The notes: generated by a model not told the origin, from the letters alone. A stretch of 20,181 nt of DNA from Leptospira adleri (GCF_002811985.1 NZ_NPDU01000037.1:22501-42681), one strand, 5' to 3'. Shown: positions 9,998 to 18,876, counted from the stretch's first letter. A program made the numbers and translations.

Positions 9998-11202
9998 CTC
10001 AATTTATTTTGTCTTCCAGTAAGTTTATCTTTGAGCATCAAAAACGGTTCTTCGATTAACAAAAAGAAAAACCAAGAGATAAGAAACGTAACAAGAATTA
10101 AGTACAAACTCGTGAGTAAAAACATCCACACGGTCGGAGTGGCTTGCAGCAAGGGCAGAATTTTCTTTGCCGCCACCGGAATCGCGAATATATGCCAAAG
10201 ATACGCGGTATAACCCAAACGTGCAAACGGTCTGAAAACTCCCAGGCTGAAAAACCGCTTTAAAAATCCGGGATAAAAAGAGAAATACATAAGAATTCCG
10301 AACCCGAAAGAAAGCATAACGGGCCGAACGACAAGAGCCCAAGAAGTTCCGGGATCGATTTGATGCGCGTAGATTACGATTGCGATTCCTAAAATCAAAA
10401 GTGAAAGAATTCGGCCCTTATATTTCTCCGCCCTCTCCGCGTTCAGAGGAAAGTGGTGAAAAATCTCATAGACGACCATCCCAGCAAGAATCGAATCAAA
10501 CCTCGCGTGAAAATGATATGCGGCGTCCATATTCGCGGGAAAAGCTAGTTTCATTCTCACGAGAAACGCGGTCAAAAATCCCAATAAATAGAAAATGAAT
10601 CTGACTCGGATGTTCACCCGGAAAAGAAACACCGAGCAAAGAAACGGAAGAACGAGGTAGAAATGTTCCTCGATGGAAAGAGACCAGCCCCCGTTGTAAA
10701 GATAATGGGGTAAAAAATCGGAAAGATAGAATATATCCACCCAGACGTATTCCATTCTAATCTTAGTTTCGGCGATTAAGGAAAGAATCTGAGCGTTATC
10801 GATTTGTACGGATTCCAGCTTCGCCAACTGCTGAGATTTGCTGTAATAAAGGATCGCGAGCGCGAAGTAAAACGCCGGAAAAATGCGCAGAGATCTTTTG
10901 ATAAAAAACTTTTTGATTTCGAGTTTTCCGTTTTTTTCGTGTTCGCGAAACAATCCGCCGTAGATCAAAAAGCCGCTGAGTAAAAAGAAAAAGTCGACTC
11001 CAGAAGAGAGTGAGCCGAGAAAAAGGCGCAACGGATTCGGATCTCCCGGAAGGATAGGTTTTGCCGTGACCCAGGCATGAAACACAACTACAAAAAGAAT
11101 TGAGATCGCTCTGATTCCGTTTAGATTTTCGTATTCGTTGTCCTTCTTATGAAAAATGGAAAAACAATATTCTTTTATATTCATTTTATTTAAAATACTC
11201 AT
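9994..11202 (-). CDS. Acyltransferase-3 family membrane protein (OafA/YrhL-like), copy 1
   Basis: This is an integral membrane O-acyltransferase of the AT3 family, which typically transfers acetyl or other acyl groups from the cytoplasm to sugars of surface glycans. It has about ten hydrophobic helices over 402 residues. Family signatures are [17 protein letters not shown] (28-44, with R31 and catalytic-type H42), [14 protein letters not shown] (67-80), [11 protein letters not shown] (103-113), [14 protein letters not shown] (173-186) and YLWH near 339. No SGNH domain is fused, so acylation would depend on the AT3 domain alone. The ATG at 11202 lacks a strong ribosome site; Met7 at 11184 is an alternative. 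It is last in a minus-strand run after the signal peptidase (54-bp gap) and a GT-C-like protein, suggesting one operon. Confidence 0.92.
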
Positions 11203-11256
11203 ATTTTTTTTTTCGCGATCCGGTTTGTGATTTGTTCCTATGGATAATGAATAAAA

Positions 11257-11838
11257 TTAAAGAAAAAGCCGGACTTTTCCCCTCAACTTTTGAAAGGGAA
11301 CCAATCCGTAATTTCTGGAATCGGTCGAATTTTCACGATTGTCCCCTAATACTAAAAAATAACCCGGTGGAATTCTTCCTGCGTCTCCGATCGGAACGTT
11401 TCCTTTTACGGCCGTCATCGGAATCATCGAAAGAGAAGGCGCAATGGTTTTGAATCCCGGTTTTAGAAATGTTTCTTGGAGAGGCCCGTCGTTGATGAGA
11501 ATTCTATCGTTTTCAAAACGGAAATAATCGCCGGGTAAACCGACGACTCTTTTTAAGCTCAATTCTTCTTCCAATCCGTCTAAAACCAAAACGTCGAACC
11601 TGTTAACCTGGCCTTCCAGGAAAGAAAATTCCCATCTTCCGATTCGGGCTGGAAAACCCCATTTCGTAACCAGGATCAAATCCCCTTCCTTATAAGAAGG
11701 AGCCATGGAATAACCGGAGATAAAATAAATTTGAAATAAGAAGATCCGCATCAAAAGGATCGTAAGGAGGGAAAGAAATATCGGAGAAATCTTCCAGAGA
11801 ATTTTTAAAATCTTTCCCTCAATTGCGAACCTTTTCAT
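11257..11838 (-). CDS. Type I signal peptidase, small form
   Basis: This is a membrane-bound serine protease that removes signal peptides from exported proteins. The 193 residues have one N-terminal membrane helix (about 16-40) followed by the conserved boxes: SGYSMAPSYKEGD (41-53) with nucleophile Ser44, FDVLVL (81-86), LSLKRVVGLPGD (93-104) with general-base Lys96, and LGDNRENSTDSRNYG (164-178). The Ser/Lys pair is intact. It ends right after box E (GKVRLFL), so it is a minimal form like those of Gram-positive bacteria rather than the 320-residue E. coli LepB. Leptospires usually carry more than one such enzyme. It lies between a GT-C-like gene (87-bp gap) and an acyltransferase gene (54-bp gap) on the same strand, so it may be specialised for envelope proteins. 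Confidence 0.93.
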   Translation of the reverse strand: MKRFAIEGKILKILWKISPIFLSLLTILLMRIFLFQIYFISGYSMAPSYKEGDLILVTKWGFPARIGRWEFSFLEGQVNRFDVLVLDGLEEELSLKRVVGLPGDYFRFENDRILINDGPLQETFLKPGFKTIAPSLSMIPMTAVKGNVPIGDAGRIPPGYFLVLGDNRENSTDSRNYGLVPFQKLRGKVRLFL

Positions 11839-11925
11839 AGGAGACTGGAACAGAATCTATTGCGAGATCCTTTAGGAAAAGTCAAAAATGAAACACGATC
11901 ATCGGATCGAAAAGAATTGTGAATC

Positions 11926-13515
11926 TTAATCCCGCTTTCGAAGATGTCCGCTCCAGATTTCATAGCCGCCGGTTTTGGAAACTTGAAAGTCGGATAAAGA
12001 TTCTTTTAATTTCGGGATAAGAATCTTTTGATCCCACTGAATCGGTCGAACGATTTCCATTCCCATCGAACTCTTTTCCATCTTCTCTCTGGTTTTGGAA
12101 TCCACAACTCCTAGATCGTATTGTACGAAAGCAATTTTAGAATTCGGCCAGACTTTAGACGAACGGCTTAGGATTTTTAAGATCTGATCCGCGTTATCCG
12201 CCTTGAACACGATCTTATCCAAATAACGCGTACCTATCGAATAAAATGAAAGGTAATCGGTATAAACCCAGATGTCCGCGTCGACGTTGGATATGATGGA
12301 CGAGAATTTCTTGACGTGAATGCTTCTTCCTCTTTGAATTCCCAACCCGATCAGCCCTAAAAGAAACGAATACGCAAAACAGAAAATAAAAATTCTCTTT
12401 AGATTCTTCTTTCCCTTGCGAACCGCAAGGAACCAATATTTGCGGATCAGAATCGTATAAGGCAAAATGATCGAAGCGAAGAATCTCGGGCCCCAATTGT
12501 TAAATCCGTCGTTCGGGGCGGTTAAAAGAACCAAAATCAAAAACAACAAAGAGGATCCGAGCAACGTTCGATTCGCACGGGATAGTTCTTGAAAATGAAA
12601 CGTCAAAATCGAAAATAAAATCAAGGCCGAAGGCAGATAGCCGAAATAGCCGACTTTGAGAGGGCCGAAAAAAAGAAGATTGATCATCCAGTCGATTCTC
12701 TGCGACCACGAGACGGAGAATCCCTGAAGGTTTGCCAAGTATCTTGTTCCCAAAATATTTCCGTAGTCGATCCAATTCCAAAGAAAAAATATAGAGACCG
12801 TCGCGATAAATCCGAACAATGTATTCAGAAAAAATAATATATTTTTTACTTTGCGTTTCTTGAGATAAACAGTCAAGAGAGCGATCGCGTAAAACGACAG
12901 AAGTGAACCCGCGTATATAAGGCCTTCCAACCGAAACCAGACGTAAAATCCCAAAAATATTCCGGCAAAGAAATGTTTTTTAAAGTCGGGTTCTCCTTTA
13001 AAAAGAAGGATCAGCGTAATCAGAGATAACAAAATGATCAGCGTGTTTTCGGAAAAATCAAAAGAAAGAGTCCATGCAAACGTGCAGAAAAAAGAAACAA
13101 ACAAAAAGAAAAAATCAAACTTCCAATACTTTCTCAAGAGGAGAAGCGTAATGAACGATAGAATCACGGAAAAATACGGTAGATTCTTAATTCCGCATAA
13201 CCAATAGAAAGGACTTACGACTGCCGCAAAGGAAAGAGGGAAGGCGCTGATCAATCGGTCCCGATTCACTAAATGAAGATTTTTCGGAAGATAATAAAAT
13301 TCCAGATCGGGATCGATCGTTTTCCCAGGATAATATAATTCTTCGGATTGGAATCCGTTCCGGAATAAAGAATCGATTTGGACCGCTTTGTCGTGACTGT
13401 CTTGAAAGAGAGAATATTCAGGAAGCGTTAAGCGCAAGGAAGCGAACATTCCGAAACACAGTAAAGACCAGAATAAAAATTTTTTGGATCTGATAAAGGC
13501 AAGGATCGGTTTCAT
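11926..13515 (-). CDS. Putative GT-C-type membrane glycosyltransferase, paralogue A
   Basis: This 529-residue protein has about ten to eleven hydrophobic helices (13-395) and a soluble C-terminal domain (about 400-529). It resembles the group labelled 'LA_3751/LA_3752 family putative glycosyltransferase' in Leptospira annotation (recollection). Motifs shared with the two paralogues at 15124 and 17074 are D39 in the first external loop (QDSHDK), FQSEELYYPG (55-64), WFRLE (193-197), ILGTRYL (254-260), APNDG (333-337) and WGPRFF (341-346). An acidic residue in the first loop and this topology are typical of GT-C enzymes that use polyprenyl-phosphate sugars. The C-terminal domain also matches paralogue B: DIWVYTD (414-420) and LWVFTD (456-461). 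Acceptor and sugar are unknown. It probably leads the operon with the signal peptidase and acyltransferase. Confidence 0.82.
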   Translation of the reverse strand: MKPILAFIRSKKFLFWSLLCFGMFASLRLTLPEYSLFQDSHDKAVQIDSLFRNGFQSEELYYPGKTIDPDLEFYYLPKNLHLVNRDRLISAFPLSFAAVVSPFYWLCGIKNLPYFSVILSFITLLLLRKYWKFDFFFLFVSFFCTFAWTLSFDFSENTLIILLSLITLILLFKGEPDFKKHFFAGIFLGFYVWFRLEGLIYAGSLLSFYAIALLTVYLKKRKVKNILFFLNTLFGFIATVSIFFLWNWIDYGNILGTRYLANLQGFSVSWSQRIDWMINLLFFGPLKVGYFGYLPSALILFSILTFHFQELSRANRTLLGSSLLFLILVLLTAPNDGFNNWGPRFFASIILPYTILIRKYWFLAVRKGKKNLKRIFIFCFAYSFLLGLIGLGIQRGRSIHVKKFSSIISNVDADIWVYTDYLSFYSIGTRYLDKIVFKADNADQILKILSRSSKVWPNSKIAFVQYDLGVVDSKTREKMEKSSMGMEIVRPIQWDQKILIPKLKESLSDFQVSKTGGYEIWSGHLRKRD

Positions 13516-13744
13516 TTAATTTTTTACCATCACCCGGAGAACGAACCCGTGTTTGCAAGTTCTGCGAGAAGTTTTCGTTGTCATCGGAGCGATCCGGACC
13601 ACTCATCTAAGTTGATCGTATGGATCGAACGAGCAACAATAAAATCTTACGAAGAGCTAAAAGTGAAAACCTTAGAAGATACAAAAAATTCTTATCCTCG
13701 CTGAGCATCGATCGGCTCTCGGGGATTTGAACTCTGCAAATTGA
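13516..13744. other. Divergent intergenic region between paralogue A and acyltransferase 2
   Basis: No gene was seen. Apparent reading frames here are short and have unlikely compositions. It should carry the minus-strand promoter of the paralogue A operon, but I found no convincing -35/-10 pair. A small GAGC-N8-GCTC repeat lies at 13703-13718. Confidence 0.35.
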
Positions 13745-13774
13745 TTTACAGGCGTATCGTTTTTTTTTTATATG
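13745..13774 (+). promoter_or_regulatory. Candidate promoter of acyltransferase 2
   Basis: TTTACA (13745-13750), an 18-bp spacer including a T-run, and TATATG (13769-13774) would start transcription about 25 nt before the ATG at 13806. The match is moderate. Confidence 0.4.
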
Positions 13775-13805
13775 AAATATCTCATAAAACAGGGATTTCA
13801 AAGTT

Positions 13806-14990
13806 ATGAAAGCGGCCTTCTTATCTCTTTTTGAAAAACGGATTTGGGAAAAGGACTCATTGAACGGTCTTCGCGCCATTTCGATGATGGCCATTTTTAT
13901 TTTTCACTTATCCGATCCGATCCGTCATCAGCTTCCGCAGGATACGGCCGTTCTCAATACGTTCATCAGCAATCTTACTTCCTCGGTGGATCTATTTTTT
14001 ATTTTGAGCGGATTTCTGATCTACGGAGTTCTTTACAGAACTTGGGAAAAGACGGGAACTCTTAGTTTTAAGGACTTTTATATAAACCGAAGTCTGAGAA
14101 TTTTCCCCGCATATTATTTCTTCGTCTTTATCGCCCTCTTTGTCAATAAATTGCAGGTTAAGATGATGGCTGCGTCTACGGATCCGAAAATCCAAGCTCT
14201 TCTGCCTTCTTATTCCGCTTCCGTGGATCGATGGATTTACGACGCGCTCTATGTTTCGAATTACGTAACCTCTTCTCATTTTCACACTTGGTCGCTTTCT
14301 TTGGAAGAACAGTTCTATTTAGTCTTCCCTTTGATCTGCTATTTCATCCTTTTTAAATTGGCGAAAAAAACTAGAATCGCGTTTCTTGTCTCATTGTACG
14401 GTTCCGCCGCTGTGATTCGGTATTTCGTTTATCAAGCGCACGCCGGAGACCAGCCTTACGGAGTTTTCGATCTGTTATTTCATCGCCCTGCACATACACG
14501 ATTCGATTCCATCGTTGCAGGAATTCTCTGTTTTGAACTTTATAAAAATTGGAACCTTGTTCCGAAAGAACATGCAAAAATACGAGAATGGTATTTTCTG
14601 ATTCCCGGGCTTTTGTTTTTGGCGATCGCGAGTTTTGTCCCCTATCGATTCTCGGTATATTATACCGTCTTTCGGTTTAATTTTTCCAATTTGGGATACG
14701 CGTTGGTAATGATCGCGAGTATTCATAATCTATCATATATCGGAAAATTTTTAAGTTTAAGAATTTTCGCTCCGCTCGCAAGAATGAGTTACGGAACATA
14801 TTTGTGGCATATCGTCGCAATCTTTATCGCAAGCACTCAATTGAAAGTAAATGTGGATAGTATTTCTTGGCTTCAATTCTGCAAGGCTTTAGGGATCGGA
14901 TTTTCCTACGCTCTTCTATTCGCGTTCGTATCCTATATGCTGATAGAATATCCTTTTTTGAGTTTGAAAAATCGACTGAAAAAGGATTAA
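13806..14990 (+). CDS. Acyltransferase-3 family membrane protein (OafA/YrhL-like), copy 2
   Basis: This is a second AT3-family integral membrane O-acyltransferase of 394 residues, clearly related to the one at 9994-11202 but only moderately similar. Signatures are NGLRAISMMAIFIFHLSD (20-37, with R23 and H34), [16 protein letters not shown] (59-74), [12 protein letters not shown] (94-105), WSLSLEEQFYLVFP (162-175), and YLWHIVA in the distal helix region. About ten hydrophobic helices are present, and no SGNH domain is fused. It is the only plus-strand gene inside a run of minus-strand genes, flanked by paralogues A and B of the GT-C-like family. It therefore has its own promoter and has probably been inserted or inverted within the locus. 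The likely role is adding acyl groups to a surface sugar made or placed by its neighbours (inference). Confidence 0.92.
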   Translation: MKAAFLSLFEKRIWEKDSLNGLRAISMMAIFIFHLSDPIRHQLPQDTAVLNTFISNLTSSVDLFFILSGFLIYGVLYRTWEKTGTLSFKDFYINRSLRIFPAYYFFVFIALFVNKLQVKMMAASTDPKIQALLPSYSASVDRWIYDALYVSNYVTSSHFHTWSLSLEEQFYLVFPLICYFILFKLAKKTRIAFLVSLYGSAAVIRYFVYQAHAGDQPYGVFDLLFHRPAHTRFDSIVAGILCFELYKNWNLVPKEHAKIREWYFLIPGLLFLAIASFVPYRFSVYYTVFRFNFSNLGYALVMIASIHNLSYIGKFLSLRIFAPLARMSYGTYLWHIVAIFIASTQLKVNVDSISWLQFCKALGIGFSYALLFAFVSYMLIEYPFLSLKNRLKKD

Positions 14991-15045
14991 GATCGCGTCC
15001 TAAAACCTTATTTTATTTTGTCGAAAAGATCAAGCTGCAAGGTTC

Positions 15046-15063
15046 TGTCCCAGTTTTGGGACA
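15046..15063. terminator. Hairpin 1 between convergent genes (possible terminator)
   Basis: TGTCCCA-GTTT-TGGGACA is a perfect 7-bp stem with a 4-nt loop, 55 bp after the acyltransferase 2 stop. There is no U-tract. It is placed where a terminator is expected between converging genes. Confidence 0.5.
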
Positions 15064-15086
15064 AGCTCTAAATATTTTTCCGGATG

Positions 15087-15112
15087 TTCGAGGCTTTTTT
15101 AAAAGCCTCGAA
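15087..15112. terminator. Hairpin 2 between convergent genes (probable bidirectional terminator)
   Basis: TTCGAGGCTTTT (15087-15098), 2 nt, then AAAAGCCTCGAA (15101-15112) is a perfect 12-bp inverted repeat. It lies 11 bp beyond the minus-strand stop at 15124 and 97 bp beyond the plus-strand stop. It is symmetrical, so it could serve both transcripts. Neither strand shows a classic trailing U-run. Confidence 0.6.
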
Positions 15113-15123
15113 ACTAGGTCGGG

Positions 15124-16812
15124 CTATCGTTTGTTTTCTCTGAAGAATGTCGTGGCAACGATTCCTTTGTATAAAACGGGTTCTTCTTTTTTATTAAAAA
15201 TTTCCAGGAGCCGTTCTTTCAGATCGATTTTTTTCGAAGGAAAAAAGTCTAAAGAATTTTTTCCTTCGAAGGCTTTCATTTCTTTTTCACTCATTTCAAA
15301 AAGAACCAAAGATGAAATAGAACTTTCATTGTTTATATTCTTAAGAATAGAATCAACATTCGTTTTTGCGTTTAGACAAAGTATTTTTCTGGACAGATGT
15401 TCCAAACCGGCTTGGCCGCAAAGGATTGGATCGGTAAAAACCCAGAGCGGGGCTTCGTTTCTCGCATAAAATTGTCTAAAATTCCGTTCCTGATTTGCGG
15501 CCTGCTGAAAAATTTTCAAAGTCAATCCCGAGATCAAAAAAGAAAGCACTATCAAAACAACGGAAAGATATTTCCAAATTTTAGAATGGGGTATAATCCA
15601 TCCGTCCCAAAGAACAAGAAGGGGAAGCAAAACCGACATCAGATATCTTCCGGTGATCGTAATTCCGTCGTTAGGCGCCGAAGCGCCGATTAGAACCGCG
15701 TAAGACCCGCAGAGAAGAATCAGGAAATTTTCTTTTTCAGTACGTTCTTTTTTGAAGAAGAGATAATAGACGATCGGCAAGAGTAAAAACGAAGAGCAGA
15801 AGAATAACCCGAATTTTGGAATTCCATCCGCATAATTTACAAACGTCATCGAAAAGAAATTCTGAATTCGATCTAAGATCGTAATTTCGTTTTTGCCGAA
15901 ATTAAAAATAAATCTCGCTCCGAGAATATGTCCGTAGTCGAAGTAATTCCATACAAGAAAAAAGATCGCAGGAGATAGGCTTAAGAAGATTAGGAAAAAA
16001 TTAAATTCTTTGCTCAATTCTTTAAGTTTGGATTTGGACGTCAGGATTTCAGCGATCAGAAGACTGACGAGGAACGGAGACGATTCTAAGCGTAACCAGA
16101 TAGAAAGGGAGATCGCAAAAACGGAAAGATAGATCCATTTGGCGTTTCGAGATTCTCTGAAATTCATCCACCACACAAAGCCGAAAGTGTTCAGCAGAAA
16201 ATAGAGCGTATATTCGTTAAAGTCCAGACTCAGTGCGGAAAGAATCGTGGCTCCGTAACCGAGAATCACGGTTTTTTGAGCGATCAATTTTTTACTGGCA
16301 AGGATGTAAAAAGAAAGAACCAAAGAAAGCGATAATAGGAACGGAAATAAATTCCAACCGATGCCGGTTTTTTTGATAAGCGAAGTCAAAACTGAAAACG
16401 CTAACGGAAAGGCTCCGATAAATTTTCCTTGGATATCTCCTACAAAATGATAGGACAGAAAAAAATTTCGATGTTCCTGATCTATGAGCCTGGCGGGATA
16501 TCGTAGTTCTTCCGATTTGAAATCGTTTTGGATCAAAGATTCCGTCTGCATCGCTTTGAGAAGAGAATCGGCGATGTAAAAATCTCCCGTCCCGATCCAA
16601 ACGTGAAGAAGCGGAACTACCAACAAAAGAAGACAGATTGCCCACTGACTTTTAAATTTCTCTAATAACATTTTGATCGAACCCGAGTTCGGTTTATTTC
16701 CGAAAAAGAATTTCAAGAACTCAAATAAGAAAGTTTCCGGACTGTAAATGACTGACAAGCGGATTTTTGATTTAAAGGGTTTCTTTTTCAGATTGGAAAC
16801 GATGGAAAACAT
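15124..16812 (-). CDS. Putative GT-C-type membrane glycosyltransferase, paralogue B
   Basis: This protein is up to 562 residues, multi-pass, and shares with paralogues A and C D82 in the first external loop (IADSLLKA), FKSEELRYP (98-106), WLRLE (239-243), ILGARF (296-301), APNDG (379-383) and GRYL (388-391). The C-terminal soluble part (about 440-562) has LWVFTD (456-461), matching DIWVYTD of paralogue A. The longest frame starts at 16812. However, the family Asp sits at 39 and 43 in the paralogues, so Met48 (ATG at 16671), which puts it at 35, is probably the true start; neither ATG has a good ribosome site. The loop tail after GARF differs from the others. Its membrane region is visibly A/T-rich. 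Family membership is firm by internal comparison; enzymatic function is inferred from topology and context. Confidence 0.8.
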   Translation of the reverse strand: MFSIVSNLKKKPFKSKIRLSVIYSPETFLFEFLKFFFGNKPNSGSIKMLLEKFKSQWAICLLLLVVPLLHVWIGTGDFYIADSLLKAMQTESLIQNDFKSEELRYPARLIDQEHRNFFLSYHFVGDIQGKFIGAFPLAFSVLTSLIKKTGIGWNLFPFLLSLSLVLSFYILASKKLIAQKTVILGYGATILSALSLDFNEYTLYFLLNTFGFVWWMNFRESRNAKWIYLSVFAISLSIWLRLESSPFLVSLLIAEILTSKSKLKELSKEFNFFLIFLSLSPAIFFLVWNYFDYGHILGARFIFNFGKNEITILDRIQNFFSMTFVNYADGIPKFGLFFCSSFLLLPIVYYLFFKKERTEKENFLILLCGSYAVLIGASAPNDGITITGRYLMSVLLPLLVLWDGWIIPHSKIWKYLSVVLIVLSFLISGLTLKIFQQAANQERNFRQFYARNEAPLWVFTDPILCGQAGLEHLSRKILCLNAKTNVDSILKNINNESSISSLVLFEMSEKEMKAFEGKNSLDFFPSKKIDLKERLLEIFNKKEEPVLYKGIVATTFFRENKR

Positions 16813-16993
16813 TTCGAAACTTTTTCCGATTCGAAATTAAGCGAGGAAGAAGGAAAGTTTTAGCAATTTGCAATCATTTAAGATTTGATTCTTTGTCTGT
16901 TTAGTTAAGGCGAAGATAAAAACGAATTCGGATTCGTGCGCGTATTTTAAGAAATTTTTAAGAGACGTTTCGTTTTATCGATAAGACGGAGCG

Positions 16994-17030
16994 AAAAAAC
17001 CGATCTTCACGCGTTTAAGCTAACGGTTTT
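16994..17030 (-). terminator. Candidate intrinsic terminator after paralogue C
   Basis: On the minus strand, AAAACCG, a 21-nt loop with a small internal CGTT/AACG pairing, and CGGTTTTTT form a stem ending in six T residues. It lies 44 bp past the stop of the gene at 17074. The long loop lowers certainty. Confidence 0.5.
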
Positions 17031-17073
17031 CTTTTGCATTAAGCTCGATTGAATCAAAAGACTGCGAGGAATA

Positions 17074-18672
17074 TTATTCTTTTTTTATATAGGTTCCGTA
17101 GATGATTTCAATGCTTCCTAAGGTTTGTTTTTTTACGATTCGAATCGACTGAATTTTGGAGATTTCATCCGGATCAAACTGATTGAGGTAGGATAGCATT
17201 CCGTTTTTTGTGTCTTTTTCGTATTTTAGATCCTTCATTCCTTCGGTGTATTCTTTGGCATACGCGAAATATTCAAACGGAATCGATTTCTCTTTTTGCA
17301 AAGAAGAATATTTTTCAAGTAACTCGACTAACTCCTGTACGTTGATCGCTTCATAGACTCTTCCTTGAAAATAGAGGCCTTCGCTCGCCATTCCTCCAAG
17401 CAAACCGTTCTGAAAGACTAAAAGATTTTCTTTGGGTTCCTTCAAAATGAATTCTTGAACGGCCTTTGTGTTCTTTGCAAAACCTTTCGTGGTTTTATAA
17501 TAGATCCAAGTCGGTAAGATGGAAATCGCAAAAAGAACGTAGAACGGAATTCTCCAGAGATAACTTTTCCTTTGTAAAAACTCCAGCGCCTTGGACGCGA
17601 GCAGGAAGAGTCCGGGAAGACCCGGAGTCAGATAACGCGAACCGAATTCCGCCCCCCCGTCGTTCGGCGCGGTGATCGCCGCGACGGTGATTCCGAGAAT
17701 GGAAGAGGTGATCAAGGTCTTTTCGTTGTCTTTCGATTCTTTCCAGTTTTTGAAAAATGAGAACGAAAAAAGAACGATTCCGAACAATAGGAAGGGCGAA
17801 TAGCCGAAAAGTCCTAACTTTAGATTTCCATAAAATAAGAGATTTATAAAATTCTTAAATAGATTGGCGCCGCCGGACGAATCGTAGTTTGCGTTGAATC
17901 GAGGTCCCAGGATCGAATGGAAATAGGAAAAATTAAACCCGCAGTAACCGAGAAAAAATATAAAAAGAAGAATCGAAATTGCGACGACACCGGTTCGGTC
18001 CTTGATCTTTCGGCAAAGACGGAATTGAAGGAACATTTCCGTAACCCAGTAGATTCCCAAAAAGATAAGATATTCCAAACGAAACCAATAGCAGAGCGAA
18101 AGAAAGAACGCGCTAACGATCATTAGGAAAGGCGATGGATTCTTCTTTGATTTTTGATAAAGAAGCATTCCGGAAACGAATAAGAAAAGTCCGACTCCTA
18201 CGTCCATGAAGAGATAACCGTTCATCACTGAGGGAGTCAAAATCGAAAAAAGAAAAATCTGCCACGACGGGATTTTGAATTCTCGTCCGATGAGAAATAA
18301 AGATAAGCCGATCAATAGCGCCGATAAAAAGTAGATTGCGTAAGCGCCTCCGAAAGGATAGGCGATCGCATAAAGGATTCCTAAAGAGATGGGAAAGGCG
18401 ATGATCTTGTGGCCGTTTACGATCGACATCTTCAATAAACTGAATTTGAGTTCCGGGTCGAAATCGAAGCCGGGATAAAAAACATCCAAGGAACGAAAGC
18501 CGCTTAAGAAGATGGATTTTCCAAGTATGAATTTTTCATAGTGATCCGCGGAAAGAAGATATTTGGGTGGAACGGTTAGATAAAGAAAATACGAAAAAAG
18601 AAATGCGGCTAAGATGGAACCGTATTTGTTTTGAAGAAAGCGAGCGGAGAATTCTTTGAGTTTTGGCGTCAT
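17074..18672 (-). CDS. Putative GT-C-type membrane glycosyltransferase, paralogue C
   Basis: This is the third member of the same family, with 532 residues, about ten to eleven hydrophobic helices and a soluble C-terminus (about 400-532). Shared landmarks are D43 in the first external loop (SADHYEKF), RSLDVFYPGFDFDPEL (60-75), WFRLE (196-200), ILGPRF (254-259), LFYGNLKLGLFGYSPF (279-294, close to paralogue A), APNDG (335-339) and GSRYL (344-348). The C-terminal domain is the most divergent: the VF.TD-type motif of A and B is replaced by LLVFQNG (417-423). The start at 18672 places the loop Asp close to its position in paralogue A. A likely terminator follows, so it may be transcribed separately from paralogue B. 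Substrate and acceptor are unknown. Confidence 0.82.
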   Translation of the reverse strand: MTPKLKEFSARFLQNKYGSILAAFLFSYFLYLTVPPKYLLSADHYEKFILGKSIFLSGFRSLDVFYPGFDFDPELKFSLLKMSIVNGHKIIAFPISLGILYAIAYPFGGAYAIYFLSALLIGLSLFLIGREFKIPSWQIFLFSILTPSVMNGYLFMDVGVGLFLFVSGMLLYQKSKKNPSPFLMIVSAFFLSLCYWFRLEYLIFLGIYWVTEMFLQFRLCRKIKDRTGVVAISILLFIFFLGYCGFNFSYFHSILGPRFNANYDSSGGANLFKNFINLLFYGNLKLGLFGYSPFLLFGIVLFSFSFFKNWKESKDNEKTLITSSILGITVAAITAPNDGGAEFGSRYLTPGLPGLFLLASKALEFLQRKSYLWRIPFYVLFAISILPTWIYYKTTKGFAKNTKAVQEFILKEPKENLLVFQNGLLGGMASEGLYFQGRVYEAINVQELVELLEKYSSLQKEKSIPFEYFAYAKEYTEGMKDLKYEKDTKNGMLSYLNQFDPDEISKIQSIRIVKKQTLGSIEIIYGTYIKKE

Positions 18673-18772
18673 TGAGTTTTAAAAAAATCAAAATTAGAAA
18701 AACGAATTTTAACCCGTTCGACACAAAAGAAAAAATCGAAAAGAAAGTTTCTTTCCCATCGAAGTCAGCGTA

Positions 18773-18844
18773 TCGAAATCGTTTTCGAGGTCAATCTGCT
18801 TTCCTTTTCTAAAACGATCCTTTCGAGATTCGATACGAGATTCG
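18773..18844. promoter_or_regulatory. Repeats in the divergent region before the helical protein gene
   Basis: A perfect inverted repeat TCGAAA-TCGT-TTTCGA (18773-18788) and a direct repeat CGAGATTCG at 18824-18832 and 18836-18844 (12-bp period) lie between divergent genes. They could be regulator sites; TCGA-rich sequence is common in this genome, so chance is not excluded. Confidence 0.3.
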
Positions 18845-18876
18845 TCTTTCTTATTGGAAAAAGAATTTTTTAGAGG

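Noticed and set aside
13607..13894. 95-codon minus-strand frame across the divergent intergenic region
   Set aside because: It overlaps the start of acyltransferase 2 antisense, has no ribosome site and a composition typical of translated non-coding A/T-rich DNA.
14867..15469. 200-codon plus-strand frame bridging acyltransferase 2 and paralogue B
   Set aside because: It runs through two real genes in the wrong frame or strand and through both hairpins between them; the translation is Phe/Ser/Arg-rich nonsense.
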